This document shows, one piece after another, positions 9,373 through 17,625 of a stretch of DNA of 64,000 bases (the first letter of the stretch is position 1; every line of letters starts with the position of its first letter). The notes under the pieces were generated by a model. The model worked only from the letters and a program-made list of their open reading frames with translations, was not told the DNA's origin and did not search any database. A program made the translations under genes and the position numbers. Origin of the DNA: an uncultured Hungatella sp. (GTDB lineage: Bacteria; Bacillota; Clostridia; Lachnospirales; Lachnospiraceae); NCBI GenBank assembly GCA_910588505.1, contig CAJUPQ010000007.1:1-64000 (forward strand), in the 5' to 3' direction.

Positions 9373-11328
9373 CTATGCTTCCTCCGCTTCTCTTACCAGG
9401 CGGATCACGCGGCTGCTTCCCAGCCGGCTGGCCCCCAGGCGAAGAAAACGCTGGGCGTCTTCCAGCGTGGAGATCCCTCCCGCCGCCTTGATCTTTACAT
9501 CTTCTCCCACATGTTCCGCTAACAGTTCCACATCCTCAAAGGTGGCGCCACAGGTGGAAAAGCCTGTGGATGTCTTGATATAATCTGCCTGGGCAGATGT
9601 TACGACCTGACACATGCGGATCTTTTCTTCTCTGGTGAGAAGGCAGGTCTCGATGATCACTTTGAGGATCTTGCCTCCGCACGCGGCCTTGACTTTTCGG
9701 ATCTCCTGTTCTACCTGATCAAACAGTCCGTCTTTTACCCATCCAAGGTTTATGACCATATCAATCTCATCGGCTCCGTCTTTGACGGCCTGCTCTGTCT
9801 CAAACACTTTTACTTCTGTGGAAGAGTATCCGTTTGGAAAGCCGATCACCGTACAGAGTGCCATGTTCTCTCCCACATATTGTTTAGCCTGTCTGATGTA
9901 AGAGGGCGGAATGCACACGGAGGCTGTGCCGTAAGCCATGGCTTCCTCACACAGCTGGCGGATGGATTCCCAGCCGGCTGTCTGCGCCAGCTGTGTGTGG
10001 TCCACATGTCTTAATATTTCTTTTCGGTCCGTTATCCTGGCATAAACCAATTTCCGCTCTTTTGGCTTCTCCTCCCCTATTTTATAGGCTGTTGTCAGCC
10101 GTTCTGCCGCGTCTTTGATGCGTTTTTCGTCTGATGTGTACAAAACCGCCAGAGTGTCTCCTTCCTCCACATAGTCTCCGTACTTCTTTACCAGGCGGAT
10201 TCCGGCGGACATATCGATCACATCTTCTTTTTTGCTTCTGCCGGCTCCCAGCCCCACGCAGGCCAGGCCGATCTCCTCGGCGTCCATGGCCTGTATATAT
10301 CTGGCTGATACGGCTTTTACCGGGACCTGGATCTCTGCCTGTTTAAATTTGCCGGGATCTTTCACATATTGGCTGTCTCCGCCCTGACATTCTACCATCT
10401 CTATCAGTTTTTTTAACGCGGAACCGTCCTCAATGGCTTTCCGGGCCATGGCCCGGCATTCCTCCATGGTTCCCTTCCCGGCCAGAAAAAGCATTGCCGA
10501 AGCCAGTTCCAGACATACGAAGGTCAGATCTTCTGGTCCGCTGCCTTTGAGGGTTTCCACTGCTTCTGCCACCTCAAGAGAATTTCCGACGGCGTACCCA
10601 AGGGGAATATCCATATCCGTGATCAGGGCGCAGCACCGCCTCCCTGCCCTGGTTCCGATGGCCACCATCTTTTCAGCCAATCGGATGGAGTCGTCCAGGG
10701 TCTTCATAAACGCGCCGCTTCCCGTTTTTACATCCAGCACGATCCCGCAGCTTCCCGCCGCGATCTTCTTGCTCATAATGGAAGCGGCGATGAGAGGAAC
10801 GCTGTCTATGGTAGCCGTTACATCCCGAAGCGCATACAGCTTTTTATCCGCGGGAACCATATTGCCCGATTGTCCGATCACCGCTATATTGCAGCGGTTT
10901 ACAATATCGTAAAATTCGTCTTTGGGAATGGCTGTGCGCATCCCTGGTATGCTTTCCATTTTATCTACCGTACCGCCTGTATGGCCAAGGCCCCGCCCTG
11001 AAACTTTTGCCACTTTCACTCCCAGGGAAGCTACGATGGGGCCTACGATCAGCGTGGTCTTGTCCCCCACGCCTCCGGTGCTGTGCTTGTCCACCTTGAT
11101 CCCCTGGATGGCTGACAGATCCGCCATTTCCCCGGAGGAGGCCATGGATAGGGTCAGCTCTGTCATCTCCTCGTCTGTCATCCCTTTAAAGCAGATGGCC
11201 ATCAGCATGGCTGCCATCTGATATTCCGGAATCCTGTCTTCTGTAAATTCCCGGACGATGTACCGGATCTCCTCTTTTGTCAGGGCCTCTCCGGCTTTTT
11301 TCTTTTCAATCAGATCATACATTCTCAT
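9373..11328 (-). CDS. Fused pyrimidine-nucleoside phosphorylase / deoxyribose-phosphate aldolase
   Basis: One continuous frame of 651 residues with two complete enzymes. Residues about 1-435 are a pyrimidine-nucleoside phosphorylase (KHSTGGVGDKTT phosphate-binding loop, GRGLGHTGGTVDKMES, C-terminal domain near 345-430), which splits (deoxy)uridine/thymidine with phosphate. Residues about 445-651 are a DERA-type aldolase with Schiff-base Lys in ADYIKTSTGFS plus ADEIDMVINLGW and IKAAGGIST; DERA cleaves deoxyribose-5-phosphate to glyceraldehyde-3-phosphate and acetaldehyde. The two halves catalyse non-consecutive steps: phosphopentomutase acts between them and is not in the window. The start at 11328 has AGGAG 9 bases upstream; the in-frame ATG at 11382 lies inside the preceding frame. 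Confidence 0.93.
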   Translation of the reverse strand: MRMYDLIEKKKAGEALTKEEIRYIVREFTEDRIPEYQMAAMLMAICFKGMTDEEMTELTLSMASSGEMADLSAIQGIKVDKHSTGGVGDKTTLIVGPIVASLGVKVAKVSGRGLGHTGGTVDKMESIPGMRTAIPKDEFYDIVNRCNIAVIGQSGNMVPADKKLYALRDVTATIDSVPLIAASIMSKKIAAGSCGIVLDVKTGSGAFMKTLDDSIRLAEKMVAIGTRAGRRCCALITDMDIPLGYAVGNSLEVAEAVETLKGSGPEDLTFVCLELASAMLFLAGKGTMEECRAMARKAIEDGSALKKLIEMVECQGGDSQYVKDPGKFKQAEIQVPVKAVSARYIQAMDAEEIGLACVGLGAGRSKKEDVIDMSAGIRLVKKYGDYVEEGDTLAVLYTSDEKRIKDAAERLTTAYKIGEEKPKERKLVYARITDRKEILRHVDHTQLAQTAGWESIRQLCEEAMAYGTASVCIPPSYIRQAKQYVGENMALCTVIGFPNGYSSTEVKVFETEQAVKDGADEIDMVINLGWVKDGLFDQVEQEIRKVKAACGGKILKVIIETCLLTREEKIRMCQVVTSAQADYIKTSTGFSTCGATFEDVELLAEHVGEDVKIKAAGGISTLEDAQRFLRLGASRLGSSRVIRLVREAEEA

Positions 11329-11345
11329 AATTATATTCTCCTGTG

Positions 11346-12140
11346 TCAAATGAGTCTGTTTACCCAGATCGGGCTGGTCCACGCCATATGTTCATCTGCC
11401 TGTATGACTTTCACATAGTAGCAGTCCCCGTCTTTCCACTGGGGATCTGTATAAGAGAAATCACAGATCCCGTCCGCGGCTTCCTTCTGCGCCAATACAT
11501 GGTTATTCTTCACAATCTGCACTTTAGCTTTGTCCACCGCCATGACGCTGACATCCAGAACAACCGGCTCTCCTTCTTTTATCTTGATTTCCTGGCCCAT
11601 ATGGGCGGTCCCTGCCTTCAGAGATGCCAGGATCCTTGCGCCTGTAGTTGCATAGGTAAATCGGTCGTACATGGCGTCGTAGATCGCCTCCCGGCTGAAT
11701 TCCGGGACGATCACCGCAAAAATCCCGCCCTCCACACCGTGCTCCATCTGATGGGAGTCGCTTCCTGCCGTAAAGCCTATGCGGTATCGTTTTGCCAGGG
11801 CATCCTGCACGGAACGTCCCTTCATCTTTTTTATATTCTTCGTATACTTAGACTGGCTTTCAAAGTCCTCGAAGTTGGCATGTCTGGAAAAGATCTCCGC
11901 CAGACGCTGGATCTGCTCATCATGAAAATCCCAGTCCGTAGCAGCGCTGACAATGACCCAGTCCGCTGCCGGATGATGGGGAAATGCCATGGCTTTGTAT
12001 TCTTTCAGACTTTCAAACAGTTTAAAGGGCGTCATGCCTCCCACATCGCCGGACCGGAAAATGTCTCCCTCGTCCCCCCGATAATAGATATTTTTGTGCC
12101 CGTAATCGTACCGATACTCATTTGGGGTCCACTTTTGTGA
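11346..12140 (-). pseudogene. 5'-truncated PHP/DUF3604-type metallohydrolase remnant
   Basis: The frame reads as the C-terminal part of a PHP-like metal-dependent hydrolase: AFPHHPA, a GFTAGSDSHQMEHG motif with putative metal ligands, then a beta-rich tail. A GTG at 12044 could start a 232-residue product. However, homologous-looking protein continues upstream of it in frame (WTPNEYRYDYGHKNIYYRG) to a TAA near 12148, with no plausible start codon. The N-terminal half of the domain is therefore missing, and beyond about 12150 the DNA is AT-rich and non-coding. It ends 17 bases before the fused nucleoside enzyme, whose ribosome binding site lies just past its stop. I infer a beheaded gene; substrate unknown. 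Confidence 0.7.
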
Positions 12141-12149
12141 TTTGCGCTG

Positions 12150-12361
12150 TGTTTACGATGTTCTTTTTGAATATTTTATAGTATTTTGTCCATTTTTTAC
12201 AGGGACGCACTTGACATTTCTTTGCATTATTATGGTTTTGTCTGCTGTTTTTTATGCTTTATTGTAACTTTTTTGACTTTTTGTCTTATTTTAACTGTGG
12301 ACAGTGCCGTTTTCTGCCGGCTTCTGGTGATTTGTCTGTAAAAGTAAAGGTGTGGTTATAC
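12150..12361. other. AT-rich non-coding spacer
   Basis: About 210 bases between the beheaded PHP-type gene and the terminator at 12362. I see T-rich runs but no open frame, RNA gene or convincing promoter. It marks the left edge of the AT-rich cassette and probably a past deletion or insertion boundary. Confidence 0.5.
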
Positions 12362-12396
12362 AAAAACCCCAGGATTGTTCATCCTGGGGTTTTTGC
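12362..12396. terminator. Strong bidirectional terminator
   Basis: AAAAACCCCAGGAT TGTTC ATCCTGGGGTTTTT: a perfect 9-bp stem with a 5-base loop, flanked by A and T runs on both sides. It insulates the XRE-helicase cassette (minus strand) from the genes to the left. Confidence 0.88.
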
Positions 12397-12472
12397 GTAA
12401 GAAAATTCGGTATCCATTGTATAGAACACGTACATGTCCAGCCTGCGTTTGGCAGGTGGCATAATCATAACC

Positions 12473-12622
12473 CTATAAGCCATATTTAGCATCTATCTCA
12501 TCAATAGCTCTATCAAAGTCCTCTCCTTCCCTGACTGGCATCACGACAACCTCCGCATTCACTGCTGCCAAATTTTCCACAAGACACCCAAGGCCCTGAT
12601 CCAAAATCTCTATCTGAATCAT
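12473..12622 (-). CDS. Small hypothetical protein (49 residues)
   Basis: Small acidic frame (MIQIEILDQGLGCL... to DRAIDEIDAKYGL) directly after the 219-residue unknown. An in-frame TTG at 12661 would extend it to 62 residues and overlap the previous gene by 28 bases. Its base composition is less AT-rich than the helicase gene. GAGG abuts the ATG with no spacer, so initiation is doubtful unless coupled to the upstream gene. I do not recognise a family. It could be a real last gene of the cassette, or the tail of a lost gene. Confidence 0.4.
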   Translation of the reverse strand: MIQIEILDQGLGCLVENLAAVNAEVVVMPVREGEDFDRAIDEIDAKYGL

Positions 12623-12633
12623 CCTCGACTGAC

Positions 12634-13293
12634 TCAACTTTTTACAGTCAGATACGCACAATCGGTCGTTGTATCCAAAATTTTCTTCAATCCTCCAATT
12701 TGCAATGCCCCATTTAGTCCAATCTTATATGTAACTCCAGAGGAATAGTTCACATCTAAATGATATAACGGATGTATTTCTTTATTTTCATGTTCTGGAT
12801 CGTAGTCATAACGTATATATCCCTCCTCCATATACCAGAGCTTAAACAACATCCTCCATATATCATCAATATTTTTATACTCATAGTCTTCAGCACTTTC
12901 AATGATAAAGTCCATTACACTCTCCAGTGATTCGCCCAGTTTTCCATCCTTTTTAAATATACTTATTAACAAAGAAATCATCTGAAGCGTTATTTCCACA
13001 TCCGTCAGACTGTCATAAATCCTAAAATAGCGCTCATCTTTCTCTTCTATCGAAAAGGGGAAGCAAATAGAAAATGCTTTTTTATTTGTTTCGTAAAACA
13101 CTCTGCTCATTTTATCAATGCATATAATAACTCTTCCCCTCTCATTCACAATTCCTTTCTCACTATCATTAATCAACTTGAGTGTCTCCAATAAGAGTAA
13201 TATTACATCCTGTTTGTTTCGAACCGGTCTTAACACTTTTTCGCTAAAAAACTCTCCTATCTTTCTTTCTATAATTTTCATCTTTATCATCAT
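12634..13293 (-). CDS. Hypothetical protein linked to the helicase
   Basis: 219 residues, AT-rich gene, starting 3 bases after the helicase stop, so almost certainly translated from the same message. No membrane segment or signal peptide is visible. The C-terminal third contains YIRYDYDPEHENKEIHPLYHLDVN, rich in Tyr, Asp and His. This resembles the RxDYDP...HPxxHL pattern of some uncharacterised DUF families found beside helicases and restriction genes, but I cannot name the family. Several ATGs are clustered at the start (13293, 13290, 13281), and which one is used is uncertain. Function unknown; the operon context suggests it works with the ATPase. Confidence 0.65.
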   Translation of the reverse strand: MMIKMKIIERKIGEFFSEKVLRPVRNKQDVILLLLETLKLINDSEKGIVNERGRVIICIDKMSRVFYETNKKAFSICFPFSIEEKDERYFRIYDSLTDVEITLQMISLLISIFKKDGKLGESLESVMDFIIESAEDYEYKNIDDIWRMLFKLWYMEEGYIRYDYDPEHENKEIHPLYHLDVNYSSGVTYKIGLNGALQIGGLKKILDTTTDCAYLTVKS

Positions 13294-13296
13294 CCT

Positions 13297-15315
13297 TTAG
13301 TTCATCAAACTATAATTCATCCTGATAATTTCGAATAATCTATCGCGGTCCAGTTCGTCCTTATAACCACTTTTAATTATACTATGCAGCTTGCTTCTAT
13401 ACATCTTTTCTATACGCATTTTATCCATAATCTCCTCGACTATATCTTGCTGAGATTTGTAAATATTATTTCTATTAATTATCGCGTTATTTAAGATTTT
13501 CTTTTGCTGCTGGTTGGGTTCCTTCACATGGAGATACCCATTCTCTTCCACAAAAGCCACTCCCTGCTTTATTCTCTTAATCGTCACTTCCTCTTCATTT
13601 GGTATAATAAAATAAGATGTTATAAAGGAACGTGTCAACATCATATATATTGAATTTCTATTTTGCAAATCCTCGTCTAATGGATTTTGCATTAAACAAA
13701 TCACAAATGGAAATTCCAAACCTTTTACATTGTTCTTATTACTTACAAAAACTGCTCCCTTTCTTTTTTCTTTCGTTTCATATCCGATATTAATGTCCCA
13801 TCCAAATTTTTCCCCGACAGCTGACTGGAGTTCATTTGCCAGCTTGTAATTTTCATTAATATTTTCCAAAAACATGATTCCTATGTCATCTGGCTGTAGA
13901 GTAGGATTATTTCTTCTCAAATCATCGATAATATCTAAAATCTGTGTTATATACTGCCGTCTGTCAATCGATAGAATCTCAATATTCTTTATCCCTGTAT
14001 TTCCCAAATCTTCGAATCTTCGCAGTGGCTTTCTCTGTAAATCATAAAAACCCTTCTCTTTCTTTATATCATACCCGCACGCTTCCCATGCTTTATCGTC
14101 CAACCATCTCAAATACTTATCTGGTTCATTTGAAAACAATCCCATTCCTATAGCATGAGCACACATAAGTGTTTTAGGATCTGTACGGTAACATTTATTC
14201 AGTAAAAAGTCAGGATTCACTTCACTGACAGATTCTTTTTCAAAGACATTCTGAAATATATCACCTGCTATATATAAGCAGTTTTTTGTAACTTTTTTGC
14301 ACAGCTCAAAAAAAGCATCTGTAAAATCCTGACTTTCATCAATCAGAATATAATCAAAACATGCCTCAAAATTATTAATTTCATTTAGTTTCTGCAAAGC
14401 TCTTCTACACACTTTGTCAAATGTTACACTGTAAGAAAATCTTTCAAATGGAATATTATAAAAATTGCATATATAGCTATACACGCCTGAATTAAAATCG
14501 CTTTTAGATCCCCAACCACTCATGACCCACAATTTTTCATTCCATTTTATCTGCTCGTCTACCTTCATAAAATCAAAAAATTCAGGTATTCGCTGTCTTA
14601 AATTCTCCGCCAAAATTTTATTATGGCAGGTAAATACGATCTTTAACTCTTGCTTGTCTAAATATAATTCTTTTATTTTATTCAGCAATAATTCCGTTTT
14701 TCCAGTACCTGCCAGACCCTGGATCACAATCCGTTCTTTATGTGGCTCATCAAAAATAAACCTGGTCTGATCGCCGTCAAATAAAATGATTTTTCTTCTT
14801 ATCTTCTCCAGTACAGTATCAGGATAATCGATTCCTGTCCTTTCCACATCATTAATACTACCCGTCAACAAAGAAATCAGAAATTCTCCTTTTCTTGCAT
14901 CTTCTTTTGAGGGTAATTTATTTTTTTCTAAAAAATCCGATAACATAAGTTTTTTTACATCCCCATAATTGTATGTTACCGTAAACTCATCCTTCCACTG
15001 TCTTGGTCTTCCCAAAATTTTCATATAATCATATTTTTTTGATAATTGTCCTAAATCTTCGACAAAATCTTCGTAAAAATCATTGAACTTTTCCTCATTA
15101 TTTCCATAGTTAATAAACATGATTTTATGTTTAGGAATCAAAACTACGATTCCCTTTTCATATCCATAAGAAGTTTTCTTCTCTTCCAAAGGTCTGTTAA
15201 TGATATATACTGGATTAATCCCTTTTTCTGCATATTCTTCTAACGCCGAAAAAAACTCTTCTATACCCTCTTTATTTTCTATATTTGTGTAAAACAAACT
15301 AATATTTTTTTTCAT
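13297..15315 (-). CDS. Superfamily-1 (UvrD/Rep-like) helicase-type ATPase
   Basis: 672 residues. The first 195 are a domain without recognisable catalytic motifs (a shared region such as IVVLIPKHKIMFINYG, then LGRPRQW). The ATPase core follows: Walker A GLAGTGKT (200-207), Walker B/DESQD (326-330, LIDESQDF), a KGLEFPFVICL segment (motif V-like) and MLTRS (motif VI-like Arg). This is the DESQD type shared by UvrD/Rep and small SF1 ATPases. Start chosen at 15315: AAGGAG is 7 bases upstream of ATGAAAAAAAAT, while the ATG at 15318 is only 4 bases away. It overlaps the end of the XRE gene by 17 bases. Strongly AT-rich compared with flanking housekeeping genes. Activity on DNA or RNA is inferred from fold only. 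Confidence 0.85.
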   Translation of the reverse strand: MKKNISLFYTNIENKEGIEEFFSALEEYAEKGINPVYIINRPLEEKKTSYGYEKGIVVLIPKHKIMFINYGNNEEKFNDFYEDFVEDLGQLSKKYDYMKILGRPRQWKDEFTVTYNYGDVKKLMLSDFLEKNKLPSKEDARKGEFLISLLTGSINDVERTGIDYPDTVLEKIRRKIILFDGDQTRFIFDEPHKERIVIQGLAGTGKTELLLNKIKELYLDKQELKIVFTCHNKILAENLRQRIPEFFDFMKVDEQIKWNEKLWVMSGWGSKSDFNSGVYSYICNFYNIPFERFSYSVTFDKVCRRALQKLNEINNFEACFDYILIDESQDFTDAFFELCKKVTKNCLYIAGDIFQNVFEKESVSEVNPDFLLNKCYRTDPKTLMCAHAIGMGLFSNEPDKYLRWLDDKAWEACGYDIKKEKGFYDLQRKPLRRFEDLGNTGIKNIEILSIDRRQYITQILDIIDDLRRNNPTLQPDDIGIMFLENINENYKLANELQSAVGEKFGWDINIGYETKEKRKGAVFVSNKNNVKGLEFPFVICLMQNPLDEDLQNRNSIYMMLTRSFITSYFIIPNEEEVTIKRIKQGVAFVEENGYLHVKEPNQQQKKILNNAIINRNNIYKSQQDIVEEIMDKMRIEKMYRSKLHSIIKSGYKDELDRDRLFEIIRMNYSLMN

Positions 15316-15580
15316 CATCCTTCTCCTTACTTTTGTCAACTAACTCTATCCTGATTTCCAAATCCATACATTCGGCCATTTTTACCAGTAAGTCTAACGT
15401 TGGATTACACTGTCCTGTTTCAAAACGACTTATGTTAGGTCGCTTAATTCCCATGGCACAGGCTAAATCCTTTTGTGTCAGATTTCTTATTTTCCTGCAG
15501 GCAATATATTGTTTTATAATCTCTTGTCTTATCAAATTCTGTTTATTAATAATATCGTCGCTTTCTTTTGGTGTATTCAT
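15299..15580 (-). CDS. XRE-family transcriptional regulator
   Basis: 93 residues from ATG 15580 (GAGGTG 5-6 bases upstream). A Cro/C1-type helix-turn-helix occupies about 23-80 (RKIRNLTQKDLACAMGIKRPNISRFETG), followed by a short charged tail. It is the first gene of the cassette, its 3' end overlaps the helicase start, and a perfect 16-bp palindrome lies across its own promoter, so autoregulation is likely. HTH proteins in this position often act as the silencer of a costly or toxic downstream system; that part is inference. Confidence 0.88.
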   Translation of the reverse strand: MNTPKESDDIINKQNLIRQEIIKQYIACRKIRNLTQKDLACAMGIKRPNISRFETGQCNPTLDLLVKMAECMDLEIRIELVDKSKEKDDEKKY

Positions 15581-15601
15581 TTTTTCACCTCGCTTGCATT
15601 T

Positions 15602-15635
15602 AATACAATGTAACATATATGTTACGTCAAGTCAA
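15602..15635 (-). promoter_or_regulatory. Promoter with palindromic operator of the XRE-helicase cassette
   Basis: GTAACATATATGTTAC (15610-15625) is a perfect 16-bp inverted repeat. On the minus strand it overlaps the spacer and -10 region downstream of two candidate -35 boxes, TTGACG (15625-15630) and TTGACT (15630-15635). The corresponding -10 candidates are TGTATT (15602-15607) and TACATT (15607-15612). A bound dimer would block RNA polymerase, as expected for autorepression. Confidence 0.7.
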
Positions 15636-15659
15636 CGTATTTTTAAAAGTTTAGCAAAA

Positions 15660-15780
15660 GGGGCTGTTGCACTAAGATTTTGTAAATCTTCAATGCAACA
15701 GCCCCTTGTTTTTTTGTTTGAAATCCTATGATTTTTTATACATTAATGCGACTGAAATACGATTTTAGCGCAACAGCCCC
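15660..15780. repeat. Inverted GGGGCTGTTGC repeats, IS/MITE-like remnant and hairpin
   Basis: GGGGCTGTTGCA (15660-15671) pairs perfectly with TGCAACAGCCCC (15694-15705), with a nested AAGATTT/AAATCTT stem and a T run after the right arm. A third arm, GCAACAGCCCC (15770-15780), lies 65 bases further on. G-rich GGGCTGTTGC ends of this kind are typical of insertion-sequence terminal repeats. No transposase remains, so I read this as a solo-end remnant or MITE at the right border of the AT-rich cassette. The first pair may also work as a terminator. Confidence 0.55.
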
Positions 15781-15866
15781 TCTTGTAAATCTTTCTTAAC
15801 GGATTCAACAGGCTGCCTGCCGCGCAGACTCAAAAATCGACATTCATAAATTAAAAATCGCTCACT

Positions 15867-16088
15867 GTGACAATGACATTAAATTTTCAAAAAATTCATC
15901 GCATGTTCCGTCATCATAATAAATTTTTTCATCCGCAGCAAAATTTTTCCGGGGTTTTTCAGTCTCTTTTGGAACAGCAGCAGCTTACCAAATCCCAGGT
16001 AATCCGTGATTCGGGCCTGGATCGGACCTATGCTTACCAGATCATCAACGGCTCGAAAGCACCGGCTCGGGGTTATGAGGGTCAATGA
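15867..16088 (+). pseudogene. Fragment of an XRE-type HTH gene
   Basis: The frame contains LLEQQQLTKSQVIRDSGLDRTYAYQIINGSKAPAR, the core of a Cro-like helix-turn-helix seen in a family of Lachnospiraceae regulators. It then breaks into an unrelated ending and a stop, about 40 residues before such proteins normally reach their next domain. The first 25 residues are unconvincing. A truncated, probably frameshifted relic beside the repeat cluster; no product is expected. Confidence 0.5.
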
Positions 16089-16134
16089 AATGCTGTCGGA
16101 TATCAATGAAATAATCCTGGAATAGTTGTCCTGT

Positions 16135-17625
16135 TTATAACAGTTTCCGTTTTCTCTCAATCATCTCATCCACCCGCCCGATATACTGCTCCACATCCTT
16201 CACATTCTCCGCCCGCTCAATCCGGTTCTCGTCCCGGTATAGTACCTTGGTGGTACAGCCTGCTCCGCAGGCCACGATAGACTGTTTCTCCTCCATGATC
16301 AGAATATTATACAGGCACGCTTTCCCCGGCCGCGCATATCCCACATTCTCAAAGTTCCCCGCCATATTTTTCTGCCGGTACAGATAGTAGGGCTCCATCC
16401 CCATCTCAGCCGCATAGGCGGCGGTCAGATCGATCATCTCCTGGGTTCCGGTGATCTTTAAGTCTTTATACACCTCTTTCATGGTATTGAGCCTGGCGGC
16501 CCGCTTTATGGCAAGGGAGTGGACAGTGATGCTGTCCGGGTTCAGCCGCCGTATCTCCTCCATGGTGGCTTTCACGTCCCGGACTTCTTCCTCCGGAAGC
16601 CCCACGATCAGATCCATATTGATGTTGTCAAAGCCCTCCTCCCTGGCCATGGCAAAGCAGTCTTTTACCATGTCCACGGTGTGGCGGCGGCCGATCAGAT
16701 CCAGGGTGGCCTGCTTCATGGTTTGGGGGTTGACGGAGATCCTGGTGACACCGTGTTTTTTCAGCACTGCCAGCTTTTCCCTGGTGATGCTGTCCGGCCT
16801 CCCTGCCTCCACGGTCAGCTCTTTTACGGCCCTTAGGTCAAAGGTCTTTTCAAGTGTTTCCAGGAGCCGGTCCAACTCTTCGGCCGGCAGGGAGGTGGGA
16901 GTTCCTCCGCCGAAGTACACGCTGTCCAGGGTCCTATTCCTCATCATCTCAGCCGTAGCCTTCATCTCCCGGGCCAGCGCGTCCAGGTAGAGGCCGGTCC
17001 GGCCTTTCCACTGTCCTATAGGAAATGAGGTGAAGGAGCAGTACAGACAGGTGGTGGGACAGAAGGGAATCCCGATGTACAGGCTGTATCCGTTTTCGTA
17101 GTTCAAAGTTTTTAGAAGCTCCCTCTCATGAACCGCCGTCCTGATAGCCAGGCTGGTCTTCTCATCACTGGTAAAATACGTGTCTTTCATGCAGGCGGTG
17201 ATCTCCTGGCAAGTCTGTCCCGCCTCCAGCTTTGTCATGACGATCTTGGTGGGGCGGATTCCGGTGAGGGTTCCCCAGGGAAGAAGGCGGCCGGTTTGAA
17301 GGACCAAAAGGGCGTAGAGCCGTCTCTTGATCCGGCTTTTCGTCTCCAGACGGTTCTCATAGTTGACTTCTATGGGTTCCTCCACGTGCTCCAGCTCTTC
17401 CTCAACCGCCTCCCCCATGTCTGCCGGCAGCTCCGGGATTTCCTGGCGCTTGTGGCTGACCACCTTTAGAGAAACGTGTCTCTTTGCCTGGTCCACCATG
17501 CCTTCCACGGAGAAGTCCGACTGGGGCGAAGGTTCATGAGAATAGATCTCGCCCGGGTAAAATGCCATAAGAAGTTCCCGGATGTCCTGCTCATAGGCTT
17601 TGTCGTTTAACAGAATCTCGATCAT
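16135..17625 (-). CDS. hemZ: Coproporphyrinogen III dehydrogenase HemZ-type radical SAM enzyme
   Basis: 496 residues. An N-terminal domain of about 180 residues characteristic of HemZ precedes the radical SAM core with CPTTCLYC (Cys at about 189, 193, 196) binding a 4Fe-4S cluster. Further conserved HemN-type segments follow (VYFGGGTPTSL, ISVNPQTM, DLIVGLPEE) and a C-terminal HemN extension. Members are annotated as oxygen-independent coproporphyrinogen oxidases, but activity has rarely been shown, and no other haem genes are nearby. The start overlaps the MBL gene stop by 4 bases, so the two are coupled. Confidence 0.92.
   Translation of the reverse strand: MIEILLNDKAYEQDIRELLMAFYPGEIYSHEPSPQSDFSVEGMVDQAKRHVSLKVVSHKRQEIPELPADMGEAVEEELEHVEEPIEVNYENRLETKSRIKRRLYALLVLQTGRLLPWGTLTGIRPTKIVMTKLEAGQTCQEITACMKDTYFTSDEKTSLAIRTAVHERELLKTLNYENGYSLYIGIPFCPTTCLYCSFTSFPIGQWKGRTGLYLDALAREMKATAEMMRNRTLDSVYFGGGTPTSLPAEELDRLLETLEKTFDLRAVKELTVEAGRPDSITREKLAVLKKHGVTRISVNPQTMKQATLDLIGRRHTVDMVKDCFAMAREEGFDNINMDLIVGLPEEEVRDVKATMEEIRRLNPDSITVHSLAIKRAARLNTMKEVYKDLKITGTQEMIDLTAAYAAEMGMEPYYLYRQKNMAGNFENVGYARPGKACLYNILIMEEKQSIVACGAGCTTKVLYRDENRIERAENVKDVEQYIGRVDEMIERKRKLL

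Noticed and set aside
15660..15780. CRISPR-like repeat cluster
   Set aside because: Only three arms in mixed orientation with unequal spacing, and no cas genes; IS ends or a hairpin explain it better.
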